A stretch of DNA of 64,000 nt, taken from Nocardia terpenica. Its GTDB lineage: Bacteria; Actinomycetota; Actinomycetes; Mycobacteriales; Mycobacteriaceae. The translations under genes were made by a program, and so were the position numbers. Below, in pieces: positions 44,907 to 53,621 of the stretch (position 1 is its first letter; each line of letters starts with the position of its first letter). The stretch covers positions 1,612,001-1,676,000 of the forward strand of contig NZ_JABMCZ010000001.1 in the NCBI RefSeq assembly GCF_013186535.1. Reading direction: 5' to 3'. The notes beneath the pieces are model-generated. The model was not told the origin of the DNA, made no database searches, and saw nothing but the letters and a program-made list of their open reading frames with translations.

Positions 44907-45424
44907 CGAGCCCGCCCCGATGTCTCCCCGGTGCCCGCGGGTTGCGCACCGTCGAGCCGTTCGCGCACCCAGTCGAGCAGGCCCGGGACCGCGGCCTCGA
45001 TCTGTTCGCGAACCTCCTCGAAATCGGCGTCGTCGCCGTAGTAGGGATCGGCGACATCGGCGCCGCGGGCATCCGGATCGAAGCTGCGCAGCAGCCGACG
45101 GCGATCGGCCGGAACGCCCAGCGCCGCCAGATCCCGGTCGTGCGAGGTATCCAGCGCCACCACCAGATCCGCACTCTTGTGCTCGGCCCCCACCACCGCC
45201 GCCCGATGCCCGACCGGATACCCGTACCGCCGCAGCACCGCCGTCGTCCGCGGATCGGCCTCGGCCCCGACATGCCACGCCGTGGTCCCGGCACTGCTCA
45301 CCCGGACCCGACCACCCAGCCCGGCCCGCTCCAGATGCGCAACGAAGATCTTCTCGGCCATCGGCGACCGACAGATATTGCCGGTGCAGACGAAGGTCAC
45401 GTGCAGCTCACCCACGACAGCCAT
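44903..45424 (-). CDS. ptpA: Low-molecular-weight protein tyrosine phosphatase
   Basis: 173 residues starting near the P-loop FVCTGNICRSPMAEK (CX5R: Cys nucleophile and Arg) and with the general-acid Asp in VADPYYGDD. These are all the catalytic features of PtpA. It would remove phosphate from tyrosines; in M. tuberculosis the partner kinase PtkA is encoded beside it, but no ptkA is present here. It overlaps SURF1 downstream by 4 bp. Confidence 0.95.
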   Translation of the reverse strand: MAVVGELHVTFVCTGNICRSPMAEKIFVAHLERAGLGGRVRVSSAGTTAWHVGAEADPRTTAVLRRYGYPVGHRAAVVGAEHKSADLVVALDTSHDRDLAALGVPADRRRLLRSFDPDARGADVADPYYGDDADFEEVREQIEAAVPGLLDWVRERLDGAQPAGTGETSGRAR

Positions 45425-45552
45425 TGTGTCGGGTCGGCGCGCGGTCCGCTACGGAGGGTAGTAGATGGGCATGAGGGCGGGAGCGCTGGCGGCGGGGTTG
45501 ACTCGCGCTCTCGGGGTGCCGCGAGCCCTCGAGCTGCAGCGACGGCGTACGG

Positions 45553-46389
45553 CTATGCGGTCCGCGTGTCCATCGCCTTGCGAAGCAGTCGCCGAGCCTG
45601 CTCGCCGATGACGGATCGGCTCGCGAGGATATCGAACGCTCTCCCGTACAGCGCGATCTCTCGTGGCTGCGTGACCGCTATCCCGGCCGTATGACCCTCC
45701 ACTTTCACCATACGATTGTCGAACATCACGAAGTTTTCCACCACTACCACTCCCTCGGTCTCCCTGGGCACAATCCCCAGGGTGACGCGAGGCATCCCGA
45801 TTATCGAGTAAAGCCTGTCCAGCTGCCCTGCCATTACTTCGTCGTCGCCGATTGTCGTGTACAGAGATTGCTCTCCGATCAGGAAATGGAACCTGTGGTT
45901 GCGTTTGTAGAGGACCTGTTGCCGTTCCATCCGCTTGGATACGGCTCCATCCAGGTCGTCGGGTATGCCGTAGAAGTCTATCGCGTATTTCAGGATCGCC
46001 TCGGCGTAGTCGGCCGTCTGCAACAGCCCGGTTATGACCTGAGGTTGCCAATTGCGAATAAAGGTCGCTTCGGCTTCCAGCTTCAGAGTTTGTTGTTGTA
46101 TGCGTTTTATGCCTGTGCCGAGTGCCTGCCGCCATTCGATGTATGCGGAGTCGATATTGTGCAGAGTGGCCAGTAGGTCGGCTAGTTGATCCTCGGTGCC
46201 GGTGTGAACGCAGTATGCGCGTATGTCGGCGTCGGAAGGTTTGATCTTCCCGTATTCGATCTTCGAGACCTTGGACTCGTGCCATCCGGCGCGTGCGGCA
46301 AGCTCCCGGCCCGTGACTCCTGCCCTCCGACGAATTTCCCGGAGTCGTTTGCCGAGAGCTTCCCGCGCTTCCTGTACCGCGTTCGTCAC
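45553..46389 (-). CDS. XRE-DUF5753 regulator (Scr1-type antitoxin-like)
   Basis: 278 residues. The N-terminal helix-turn-helix reads TGRELAARAGWHESKVSKIE; the rest matches DUF5753 (WQPQVITGLLQTADYAEAIL, RQQVLYKRNHRFHFLIGEQSLYT, VTLGIVPRETEG). In actinomycetes such regulators pair with a short DUF397 or DUF6879-type partner and control development or mobile functions. Here the partner upstream overlaps by 4 bp (its stop at 46386). With the next two genes it forms an island between ptpA and cobC. Confidence 0.9.
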   Translation of the reverse strand: MTNAVQEAREALGKRLREIRRRAGVTGRELAARAGWHESKVSKIEYGKIKPSDADIRAYCVHTGTEDQLADLLATLHNIDSAYIEWRQALGTGIKRIQQQTLKLEAEATFIRNWQPQVITGLLQTADYAEAILKYAIDFYGIPDDLDGAVSKRMERQQVLYKRNHRFHFLIGEQSLYTTIGDDEVMAGQLDRLYSIIGMPRVTLGIVPRETEGVVVVENFVMFDNRMVKVEGHTAGIAVTQPREIALYGRAFDILASRSVIGEQARRLLRKAMDTRTA

Positions 46390-46916
46390 AGTCCGGCGGC
46401 CGCCGCATACTCGACGTAAGGTGTTGCCAGCTCCCAGAGTCGTTCTTTCGCCCTCACGCAGTAGGCGGCGATATCGGGGTCGGTGGTTACGGCTGCACCC
46501 GCCGGTCCGCCCTCTCGATCGACAAGGTTGAAGGCGACTGTCCGGTCATCGAACAACCAGAAGTCGTCTGTGGGCACTTCCCCGGCGAGATGACGAGGCA
46601 GGTACCGGATATCTTCACCGGCCTCGATATTGTCGCCCGTCTCGCTGAGCAGCCATCGCTGATAATCGCTGTGGGGAACCGTAACCACCCGTACACGGCT
46701 CACTGTTACTCCGGACCGCGTCAGCCTCCGCATCAGATCTTTCCATTCCCGCCATTTCGGATCGGGCTCGGCGATCCTGGGTTCCCCATGCAGGAATCGA
46801 CGAAACGGCTCGAACTCATCGGGCACTGCGTAACTGTCTCGGACCTCTAAATGGAAGGCCGACCGTCGGCAGGCTTCGAAGAGCTCCGGCCACGGGTTAT
46901 GCTGCCTCAATTCCAC
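46386..46916 (-). CDS. DUF6879-family protein
   Basis: 176 residues from GTG 46916. WPELFEACRRSAFHLEVRDSY, EWKDLMRRLTRSGVTVSRVRVVT and DDFWLFDDRTVAFNLVDREG are the signatures of DUF6879 proteins that accompany DUF5753 regulators. GTG 46916 is chosen because GAAGG lies ahead; a TTG at 46970 would lengthen it and overlap the upstream gene further. It overlaps both neighbours (20 bp upstream, 4 bp downstream). The function is unknown; a toxin-like or effector role has been proposed for the partner genes of such regulators. Confidence 0.8.
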   Translation of the reverse strand: MELRQHNPWPELFEACRRSAFHLEVRDSYAVPDEFEPFRRFLHGEPRIAEPDPKWREWKDLMRRLTRSGVTVSRVRVVTVPHSDYQRWLLSETGDNIEAGEDIRYLPRHLAGEVPTDDFWLFDDRTVAFNLVDREGGPAGAAVTTDPDIAAYCVRAKERLWELATPYVEYAAAAGL

Positions 46917-47232
46917 CGTAGTATTCCCTTCGAATTTTCGATACCTCGACAGCTGCCTCGTAGGCTTCAATTTTAAGCTGCGCGAGGAGGCGTGACTCGG
47001 TCACCGGGTTCCCGGTGAGTGTGAATGTTCCCCGGCCGGTATCGGTCATAGTCGCACCGATGAATGTTTCCTTCTCCGTGAAGCCGAGTAGTAGATGTGG
47101 TATCTCGATCGTATCCGGCGCATCGGTCTTCCAGCCGATGATTACATAGGTTCCGTAATCGGTGGTGTACAGGGTCGGGCAGTCGTTGACTTTCGATCCG
47201 CCTTTGCCGAGAAACGTCAACTCCGTATCCAT
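46897..47232 (-). CDS. Conserved actinobacterial hypothetical protein of the DUF5753/DUF6879 set
   Basis: 111 residues: MDTELTFLGKGG, CPTLYTTDYGTYVIIGWKT, IEIPHLLLGF, then a polar C-terminus. Proteins starting MDTELTFLGK with a short beta-rich core commonly precede DUF6879 genes in Streptomyces and Nocardia. It is first in the three-gene minus-strand operon. No enzymatic motif is visible. Confidence 0.75.
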   Translation of the reverse strand: MDTELTFLGKGGSKVNDCPTLYTTDYGTYVIIGWKTDAPDTIEIPHLLLGFTEKETFIGATMTDTGRGTFTLTGNPVTESRLLAQLKIEAYEAAVEVSKIRREYYGGIEAA

Positions 47233-47418
47233 GATCTTGTCTCCTGTCGGGCGGTGTGCTCATGCTTGCACTGCCGGTTCTGATGTTCCCTCAGCGCGGT
47301 CGGTTTCGCGTAGCAACGGCCGATTTTGGGCAAATTTGTGCAAGTTCGTAGACGCCGAGAGCTGCCGGTTTCTAGCGTCGGGTCTGGTTCTCGGGAGGCA
47401 AAGGAGGAAAGGATTGCC

Positions 47419-47583
47419 ATGACCGCACGTTCGAGGACGTTCGTCTTTCCCGGTGGAATGCTGCAAGTCGCTGCCTATGACGATGACAGTGATGACGATC
47501 CGGGTGTTTACCTCCAGCTGCATGATTACCGCGAGGCTGGGGCGGCGGAGAACCGGGACGCCGCCGATACCAGGGTCGGGTGA
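47419..47583 (+). CDS. 54-residue acidic protein
   Basis: ATG 47419 follows AAAGGAGGAAAGG. The product begins MTARSRTFVFPGGMLQVA and contains YDDDSDDDPGVYLQLHDY, a strongly acidic centre. It is divergent from the DUF5753 operon, and its stop overlaps the long reading of cobC. No family is recognised; the good ribosome site supports it. Confidence 0.5.
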   Translation: MTARSRTFVFPGGMLQVAAYDDDSDDDPGVYLQLHDYREAGAAENRDAADTRVG

Positions 47584-47615
47584 TGTGTCGATGGGCCCAC
47601 GTAGGGTGGAGGGCT

Positions 47616-48734
47616 GTGTCTGAGGAGATCCCGACGCCCCACATTGCCCGGCCCGCCGTGTGCGGCCCGGGGGCCGATGTGGAGGACGTCGATCGGGTGG
47701 CGCTGCGGCATCACGGGGATGTGGAGGTGCGGGCGGGGATGGTGGATTTTGCGGTGAATGTGCAGGGGAGTGGGCCGCCGGAGTGGTTGCGGGAACGGTT
47801 GGTGGGGCGGCTGTTCGATGTGGGGCGGTATCCGAGTGCGGGGGATGTGCGGGGCGCGCGGGAGGCGGTGGCGGGTCGGCATGGGCGGGGGGTGGAGGAA
47901 GTGCTGTTGCTTGCTGGGGCGGCGGAGGGGTTTGCCATGGTGCCGCGGCTTGGGGCGCGGTTGGCGGCGGTGGTTCATCCGTCTTTTACCGAGCCGGAAT
48001 TGGCGTTGCGGGACGCGGGGGTGGCGGTGACTCGGGTGGTGTTGCCGCCGCCGTATGAGCTCGAGCCGGGGCTGGTGCCGGAGGATGCCGATTTGGTGGT
48101 GGTCGGTAATCCGACCAATCCGACCTCGGTGCTGCATCCGGCGGCGACGATTCGGGCATTGCGGCGGCCGGGGCGGTTGCTGGTGGTTGATGAGGCGTTT
48201 GCCGATGCCGTGCCGGGGGAGGTGGAATCGCTTGCCGGGGAATCGCTTCCGGATGTTCTGGTGCTGCGCAGCCTGACCAAGACCTGGGCGCTGGCGGGGC
48301 TGCGGTGCGGCTATTTCCTCGGTGCCCCTGATGTTTTGGCTCGTCTCGATCATGGTCGCGCGCACTGGCCGCTGGGCACGCTACAACTGGAGGCCATTGC
48401 CGCCACCGCGGAACCGGCCGCCGTCGCCGAATCCCGTTCCCGCGCCGAACGAATCGCCGCCGACCGCGCCGCCATGATCCCCCGCCTGCGCGAGCTCGGC
48501 CTCGATATCCACGAACCCGCTCACGCCCCCTTCCTCCTCGTCCGCACCTCCGACGCCGACCTACTCCGAAAACAACTCTCCGAAAAGGGAATAGCCGTCC
48601 GCCGCGGTGACACCTTTCCCGGCCTCGACTCCACCCACCTCCGCCTGGCCGTCCGCCCGGCCCCCGTCGTGGACCACCTCGTCACCGCCCTGCGGGAGAT
48701 CCTGCTCCCACCGAGGCACCGCCCTGCCCGGTAG
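47616..48734 (+). CDS. cobC: CobC-like PLP aminotransferase (Rv2231c type)
   Basis: The 372-residue aspartate-aminotransferase-fold protein has VDFAVNVQGSGPPEWL, AGAAEGFAMVPRL, VVVGNPTNPTSVLHP, VVDEAFADAVPG and SLTKTWALAGLRCGY with the PLP Lys. It resembles CobC, a threonine-phosphate decarboxylase / histidinol-phosphate aminotransferase relative, and in mycobacteria Rv2231c sits in the same place. GTG 47616 after GGAGG is preferred; GTG 47580 would overlap the preceding gene. Its product would be the aminopropanol phosphate used by CobD, though this activity is inferred. Confidence 0.9.
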   Translation: MSEEIPTPHIARPAVCGPGADVEDVDRVALRHHGDVEVRAGMVDFAVNVQGSGPPEWLRERLVGRLFDVGRYPSAGDVRGAREAVAGRHGRGVEEVLLLAGAAEGFAMVPRLGARLAAVVHPSFTEPELALRDAGVAVTRVVLPPPYELEPGLVPEDADLVVVGNPTNPTSVLHPAATIRALRRPGRLLVVDEAFADAVPGEVESLAGESLPDVLVLRSLTKTWALAGLRCGYFLGAPDVLARLDHGRAHWPLGTLQLEAIAATAEPAAVAESRSRAERIAADRAAMIPRLRELGLDIHEPAHAPFLLVRTSDADLLRKQLSEKGIAVRRGDTFPGLDSTHLRLAVRPAPVVDHLVTALREILLPPRHRPAR

Positions 48735-48861
48735 TTGTAGTGCCCGTCCTGCGTGGTAGTTCTATTGCCTGTCTTGCTCGGTAGTTCTAGTGCCTGTCCT
48801 GCTCGATAGTTCCAGTTCCCGGCATGCTTCATAGTTCTAGTCCTGGCACGTCATAGTTCTA
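48735..48861. repeat. Tandem array (~24-25 bp) after cobC
   Basis: Five to six imperfect units (pattern TAGTTCTAGTGCCTGTCCTGCTCGG) lie directly after the cobC stop and touch the hairpin at 48862. On the minus strand each unit is a GCATGCCGGGAAC-like arm plus TAGAACTATGA-type flank, the same build as the other arrays but with its own flank. Confidence 0.85.
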
Positions 48862-48888
48862 GTTCCCGGCGCGCTTTTGGCCGGGATC
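48862..48888 (-). repeat. Dispersed 27-bp hairpin, copy 3
   Basis: Minus-strand arms GATCCCGGC and GCCGGGAAC with loop CAAAAGCGC; 8 of 9 positions pair. It lies between cobC and the NIF3 gene. Confidence 0.88.
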
Positions 48889-48942
48889 CAAGGCCAGAAA
48901 ACGAATCGGCATGAAAAATACTGGTGTGAAGGAGGTTTCAGC

Positions 48943-50043
48943 GTGACGCAGGCGGAAGTGAGCCTAGCGGAACTCATTGCGGTACTCGAAGCGGCCTACC
49001 CCCCGCGGTTGGCCGAGTCGTGGGATTCGGTAGGGCTCGTGTGCGGGGATCCCAAGGACGGGGTGAGCCGGGTGCTGTTCGCGGTGGACGCGACCGCCGC
49101 GGTGGTGGACGAGGCGATCGAGTGGGGTGCGCAAGCGCTGGTGGTGCATCATCCGCTGCTGCTGCGCGGTGTCGACACCGTGGCCGCGAGCACGCCCAAG
49201 GGGGCGCTGGTGCACCGGCTGATCCGGAGCGGCTGTGCGCTGTTCACCGCGCACACCAATGCCGACTCCGCCGATCCCGGGGTGTCCGATGCGCTCGCGC
49301 AGGCGCTGGGGCTGACCGTCACCGGTCCACTGGAACCGAAACCGACTGCGCCGGTGGATGAATGGTCGGTATGGGTGCCGGTCGCCCACGCCGACCCGAT
49401 GCGCGCCGCGCTGATCGCGGCCGGGGCGAGCGCCCGCTCGTGTGCGTGCGGTGGCTGGCGGGAGGCCCCGACCGCCGAACCCGCACGCGAGCAACAGGAA
49501 CGCCTGGAACTCACGGCCCCGCCCGCGGCCCGCACGGCGGTGCTCACCGCCCTGCGCACCGCGCACCCGGACCCTGACCCGGCATTCCACGTGACCGAGC
49601 GCGCGGCACTCCCGTCCGGTCTGGGCCTGGGCCGCATCGGCGAACTCCCCGAACCGGAATCGTTGCGCGCCTTCACCACTCGCGTCCAGGCCGCGCTACC
49701 CGCCACCGCCTGGGGCGTGCGGGCCGCGGGCGATCCGGACCGGGTCATCCGCCGGGTCGCGGTGTGCGGCGGCGCGGGCGATTCCTTCCTCGCCACCGTG
49801 TCGAGGCTCGGCGTGGACGCCTATGTGACCGCCGACCTGCGCCACCACCCCGCCGACGAGCACCTGCGCGCCGGTGGTCCCGCCCTGATCGATGCCGCGC
49901 ACTGGGCCACCGAATTCCCGTGGTGCGACCAGGCTCGCGACCTCGTCCGGGCGGCGCTGCCCGGCCTGCAGACCCGCGTTTCCGCGATCCGCACCGATCC
50001 CTGGACGCTCGGCGCGGCGGACCGGTCGATTCCTATGGCGTGA
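48943..50043 (+). CDS. NIF3/DUF34-family metal-binding protein (Rv2230c type)
   Basis: 366 residues from GTG 48943, which follows AAGGAGG at 7 nt. LAESWDSVGLVCGDP, ALVVHHPLLLRGVDTV and LFTAHTNADSADPGV supply the N-terminal His/Asp metal ligands; VCGGAGDSFL and VTADLRHHPADEH are the C-terminal half of the dinuclear site. A NIF3 insert (~residues 110-240) separates them, as in the long family members. These toroidal hexamers bind two metals; they may act as hydrolases on nucleotide-like substrates, but the role is not settled. Its 3' end overlaps the convergent osmC gene by 11 bp. Confidence 0.93.
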   Translation: MTQAEVSLAELIAVLEAAYPPRLAESWDSVGLVCGDPKDGVSRVLFAVDATAAVVDEAIEWGAQALVVHHPLLLRGVDTVAASTPKGALVHRLIRSGCALFTAHTNADSADPGVSDALAQALGLTVTGPLEPKPTAPVDEWSVWVPVAHADPMRAALIAAGASARSCACGGWREAPTAEPAREQQERLELTAPPAARTAVLTALRTAHPDPDPAFHVTERAALPSGLGLGRIGELPEPESLRAFTTRVQAALPATAWGVRAAGDPDRVIRRVAVCGGAGDSFLATVSRLGVDAYVTADLRHHPADEHLRAGGPALIDAAHWATEFPWCDQARDLVRAALPGLQTRVSAIRTDPWTLGAADRSIPMA

Positions 50044-50473
50044 CGATCACCGGTTCGTGCTCGACCGGGAAGTTCATCGAATTGGCGAGGAAGCAGCGCT
50101 TGTGCGCCTCCTCGTGCAGTTCGCGGGCGTGGTCGGCGTGCTCGGGATCGGTGACGGTGACCCGGGGACGCAGCACCACCCGCTGGAAGCGAACGTTGTC
50201 CATGGTGCCCGCTGCGGAATCGCGATAGTCCACGACGACGATGCCCGCCTCGGCACACAGGTGCAGGTACCACAGCATGTGGCATTCGGAGAGCGCGGCG
50301 ACTAGCAGCTGTTCCGGGTTCCAGCGGTCGGGGTCGCCGCGGAAGGTGGGATCGGCCGTGGCGAGGATCGGCGGGCGGCCGGGCGCGTGCGCCTCGTGAT
50401 TGCGGGTGTAGGACCGGTAGTCGGTCGTAGCCCCGCTCCAGACCACCTCGACCTCGTAGTGATGTTCGCTCAT
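50033..50473 (-). CDS. OsmC/Ohr-family peroxiredoxin-like protein
   Basis: 146 residues. WNPEQLLVAALSECHMLWYLHLC holds the first redox Cys and EEAHKRCFLANSMNFPV the second, the two-Cys pattern of OsmC/Ohr proteins that reduce organic hydroperoxides. ATG 50473 gives a full-length OsmC domain. It is read against its neighbours and seems to be an insertion in the NIF3 / zinc-ribbon operon order. Confidence 0.9.
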   Translation of the reverse strand: MSEHHYEVEVVWSGATTDYRSYTRNHEAHAPGRPPILATADPTFRGDPDRWNPEQLLVAALSECHMLWYLHLCAEAGIVVVDYRDSAAGTMDNVRFQRVVLRPRVTVTDPEHADHARELHEEAHKRCFLANSMNFPVEHEPVIVTP

Positions 50474-50636
50474 GGTTTCGAGAGTGCCACGGCACATTCG
50501 CACCCGGTCCGACCTGAGCATTCGGGTGGGGTTGGGACGCGGTGGGGCGGGAAGAGAGTACGGTTGGACTTTCGGCATCGCCGCGATCGGGCGTCGATGC
50601 CGCCGAACCGTCCATAGTGTAGGAGTAAGTTCCGCG

Positions 50637-51374
50637 TTGAATGTCGAACCACCGATCCAGGCCAAGTTGCTCGATCTTGCCGCCGTCGACGCCGAACTGA
50701 CGCGGATCGCGCATCGCCGCAAGGTGCTGCCCGAGCAGCAGGAGGTGCAGCGCCTGGAAGAGGAGCGCACCGTCCGCAAGGACGCGGCCGTCAAGGTCGA
50801 GATCCTGATCGACGACCTCGACCGCGATATTCGCAAGCTGGAGAACGAGATCGACGGCGTCCGCAAGCGCGAACAGCGCGACCGGGGCATGCTCGACAAC
50901 GGCAGCGTCGGCGCCAAGCAGCTCTCCGAGTTGCAGCACGAGCTGGGCAGCCTGGAGCGCCGCCGGTCGGTGCTCGAGGACGATCTGCTCGAGGTGATGG
51001 AGCGCCGCGAGGCCGCCGTCGCCGACCACCAGCACGCGGGCGCCAACCTCAGCAAGGCCGACGACGACCTCGCCGACGCGCAGCGCCGCCGCGACGAGGC
51101 GGTGGCCGATCTCGACACCGCCGCGCAGCGCTGCACCACCGACCGCGAGCGGTTGACCGCGGGCTTCCCGGCCGAACTGCTCGCCATCTACGACAAGCAG
51201 CGCGGCCTGCACGGCGTGGGCGCGGCACTGCTGCAGGCCCGCCGCTGCGGCGCCTGCCGCATCGAACTGGACCGCGGCGAGATCGCCCGGATCGCCAAGA
51301 CCGCCCCCGACGTGGTGGTCCGCTGCCCGGAGTGCGGCGCGATCATGGTGCGCACCAAGCAGTCCGGATTGTGA
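50637..51374 (+). CDS. Coiled-coil zinc-ribbon protein (Rv2229c type)
   Basis: 245 residues from a TTG (LNVEPPIQAKLLDLAAVDAEL). A long two-stranded coiled coil (~residues 20-175, rich in Glu/Arg heptads) ends in a C4 zinc ribbon: CGACRIEL and RCPECG (~205-235). Homologues sit between NIF3 and the RNase H gene in most mycolic-acid bacteria. A structural or nucleic-acid-binding role is likely, with no known reaction. Its stop overlaps the GTG of the next gene (GTGA). Confidence 0.9.
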   Translation: MNVEPPIQAKLLDLAAVDAELTRIAHRRKVLPEQQEVQRLEEERTVRKDAAVKVEILIDDLDRDIRKLENEIDGVRKREQRDRGMLDNGSVGAKQLSELQHELGSLERRRSVLEDDLLEVMERREAAVADHQHAGANLSKADDDLADAQRRRDEAVADLDTAAQRCTTDRERLTAGFPAELLAIYDKQRGLHGVGAALLQARRCGACRIELDRGEIARIAKTAPDVVVRCPECGAIMVRTKQSGL

Positions 51375-52702
51375 GTGCCGTGCCGACGAGGGTGATCGTC
51401 GAGGCCGACGGCGGTTCGCGCGGCAATCCGGGTCCCGCGGGCTACGGCGCGGTGGTGTGGGACGCGGACCGCGAGCGGGTGCTGGCCGAGCGCAAGGAGG
51501 CGCTCGGCGTCGCCACCAACAATGTCGCCGAATATCGCGGCCTGATCGCGGGCCTGTCGGCCGCCGCCGAACTCGGCGCCCGCGAGGTCGACGTGCGCAT
51601 GGACTCCAAACTGGTCGTCGAGCAGATGACCGGCCGCTGGAAGGTCAAGCACGCGGCCATGATTCCGCTCGCCGACCAGGCCCGCCGCCTGGCCGCAGGC
51701 TTCGACCGCGTCGACTTCGAATGGATCCCGCGCGCGCAGAACTCGCACGCCGACCGCCTCGCCAACGAAGCCATGGACGATGCCCCGCTGGTCGGCGAGG
51801 TGCGCGCCTCCGACGCGAATGCGGCTGCCTCGCACAGAGATTCGCCTGGCACCCGAACCCATCGGTCGAGTCGGGCCGGGTTCGCCGACGAAGGCCGGGA
51901 CCGGACGCCCGGCCCCGTCGCCGAGACTCGGGGCGAGGCGACCGGTCTCGCTGCCGAGAAGCGCGGCGACGCGACCGGTCTTGTCGCCTGGGAGCGGGGC
52001 GGGTCGTTCACCGAGAATCGGGGCGACGCAATCGAACCCGCTGCCGAGCGGCGCTCCGAGGCGGTCGGCCCCGGATGGACCGGTGCCACCGGTCGCCCGA
52101 CTCGTCTGCTGCTGCTTCGGCACGGGCAGACGGAACTGTCTGTGCAGCGGCGGTATTCGGGGCGAGGGAATCCGCCGCTGACCGCGCTGGGGCGGGAGCA
52201 GGCGGCGCGAGCCGCCAAATATCTTGCGACCAGGGGTGATATCGCTGCGGTGGTGACCTCACCGCTGGACCGGGCTCGTGAGACCGCCGACGCCGCGGCG
52301 CAGGCGCTGGGGGCGCCGGTGCGGGTGCTGGACGGGCTCATCGAGACCGACTTCGGCGCCTGGGAGGGGCTCACGTTCGCCGAAGCGGCGCAACGGGATC
52401 CGGAGCTGCACGCGCGCTGGCTGAGCGACCCGTCGGTGCCCGCGCCGGGCGGGGAGAGCTTCGATCAGGTGCGCGAGCGGGTCGAGGGCGTGCGACGAGA
52501 CATCGTGGCGCTGTATCCGGAACAGAACGTGGTGGTCGTCAGCCACGTGACGCCGATCAAGACGCTGCTGCAGCTGGCGCTGGCGGTCGGCCCCGAGCTG
52601 CTGTTCCGGCTGCATCTGGACCTGGCGTCGCTGTCGGTCGCGGAGTTCTATCCCGACGGCGGCACCTCGGTGCGTCTGGTCAACGACACCTCGTATCTGT
52701 AG
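51371..52702 (+). CDS. Bifunctional RNase HI / phosphoglycerate-mutase-type phosphatase
   Basis: 443 residues. The RNase H domain (~1-135) has ADGGSRGNPGPAGYG, NNVAEYRGL, MDSKLVVEQM and NSHADRLAN, giving the DEDD metal ligands. The histidine phosphatase domain (~240-443) has LLLLRHGQTELS, ETDFGAWEG and VVVVSHVTPIK. The M. tuberculosis orthologue Rv2228c removes RNA from hybrids and acts as an alpha-ribazole/acid phosphatase, linking it to B12 synthesis. The ~105-residue linker between the domains is expanded by 33-bp in-frame repeats. GTG 51371 overlaps the preceding stop by 4 bp. Confidence 0.95.
   Translation: MSAVPTRVIVEADGGSRGNPGPAGYGAVVWDADRERVLAERKEALGVATNNVAEYRGLIAGLSAAAELGAREVDVRMDSKLVVEQMTGRWKVKHAAMIPLADQARRLAAGFDRVDFEWIPRAQNSHADRLANEAMDDAPLVGEVRASDANAAASHRDSPGTRTHRSSRAGFADEGRDRTPGPVAETRGEATGLAAEKRGDATGLVAWERGGSFTENRGDAIEPAAERRSEAVGPGWTGATGRPTRLLLLRHGQTELSVQRRYSGRGNPPLTALGREQAARAAKYLATRGDIAAVVTSPLDRARETADAAAQALGAPVRVLDGLIETDFGAWEGLTFAEAAQRDPELHARWLSDPSVPAPGGESFDQVRERVEGVRRDIVALYPEQNVVVVSHVTPIKTLLQLALAVGPELLFRLHLDLASLSVAEFYPDGGTSVRLVNDTSYL
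51917..52078 (+). repeat. 33-bp in-frame repeat in the RNase H/phosphatase linker
   Basis: Five consecutive 9- to 11-residue units share the pattern xAExRGEATGL (VAETRGEATGL, AAEKRGDATGL, VAWERGGSF, TENRGDAIEP, AAERRSEAVGP). The first two are nearly identical at DNA level. The linker is thus a decayed minisatellite with intact frame. No hairpin copy lies next to it. Confidence 0.75.
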
Positions 52703-52733
52703 GCGGCGCGGCGCGTTCCGGCCGCCGACCCTG

Positions 52734-53621
52734 CTACGGGCGCAGCACCGACACCAGGAATTCGGTCTGGTCGTAGACGGCCTTCTCGAACCAGTCGTCG
52801 AAGTAGATGTCGAAATGACCGATCGGATAGCGCTTCACGACAGCGTGTTTGGTGCGTTCGGCGGCCTTGAGCGTCGGGCCGACCGGCGCGACCGAATCGT
52901 TGTCGCAGACCGCGTAGAACACGGGCACCTTGATGGATTTCGTACGCCGCCACGGGGAGTCGAACAGCACCGACAGGCCGAACCGCGCCGCCACCTTCGG
53001 CTGATAGCGCTGGCTCTCCTCGGCCAGGCGGCCGAAGCCCTCCGGGACGTCGGCCGCGCTCATCAGCGCGGCCGAATGCTTGCGTCCGGCTAGTCGGACG
53101 CCGACGGGCTTGCGGCGGATCGGGCCGACGAGAATGTCGGTCATGGCCAGGGTTCCGGTCTTGGTCAGGCTGATCGGGCCCTTGGCGAACGCCGAGGCGC
53201 GGCCGCTGGTGAACGGGCACTGCGCGACCACGGCCGCGAGATAGTCGTCCTCGTGCGCGATCGACAGCACGTGCCCGCCGCCGAACGAACTGCCCCACAA
53301 CGCGATCCGCGTCGCATCGAAACCCTTGATGGTGCGGCCGAAGGCGATGGCGGCCCGCCAGTCCTCCCGCTGCCGCGCGATGTGAATGAGCTGCCGCGGC
53401 GTGCCCCCGCTCGCGCCGAAATGGCGATAGTCGAAGGCCAGCACGCCCATTCCCGCCGCCGCGAACCGCCGGGCATACCGATCCAGCCCCATCTCCCGAT
53501 CGGCCCCCAGCCCGTGTGCCATGATGACCAGCGGCCGCGGCTTCGGCGGCCCATCCGGGCGATAGAGCCACGCTGCACACTGTTCGCTTCCCGCCGGGAA
53601 CCCCACCTCGACACGCTCCAT
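52734..53621 (-). CDS. Alpha/beta hydrolase
   Basis: 295 residues. VIMAHGLGADREMGLDRYARRF forms the oxyanion loop in two parts, WGSSFGGGHV holds the nucleophile Ser, CDNDSVAP the Asp and YPIGHFDIYFDDW the His. The family (dienelactone-hydrolase / S9-like) includes esterases and peptidases; the substrate is unknown. The ATG at 53621 is the natural start of the hydrolase fold. It converges on the RNase H gene. Confidence 0.92.
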   Translation of the reverse strand: MERVEVGFPAGSEQCAAWLYRPDGPPKPRPLVIMAHGLGADREMGLDRYARRFAAAGMGVLAFDYRHFGASGGTPRQLIHIARQREDWRAAIAFGRTIKGFDATRIALWGSSFGGGHVLSIAHEDDYLAAVVAQCPFTSGRASAFAKGPISLTKTGTLAMTDILVGPIRRKPVGVRLAGRKHSAALMSAADVPEGFGRLAEESQRYQPKVAARFGLSVLFDSPWRRTKSIKVPVFYAVCDNDSVAPVGPTLKAAERTKHAVVKRYPIGHFDIYFDDWFEKAVYDQTEFLVSVLRP

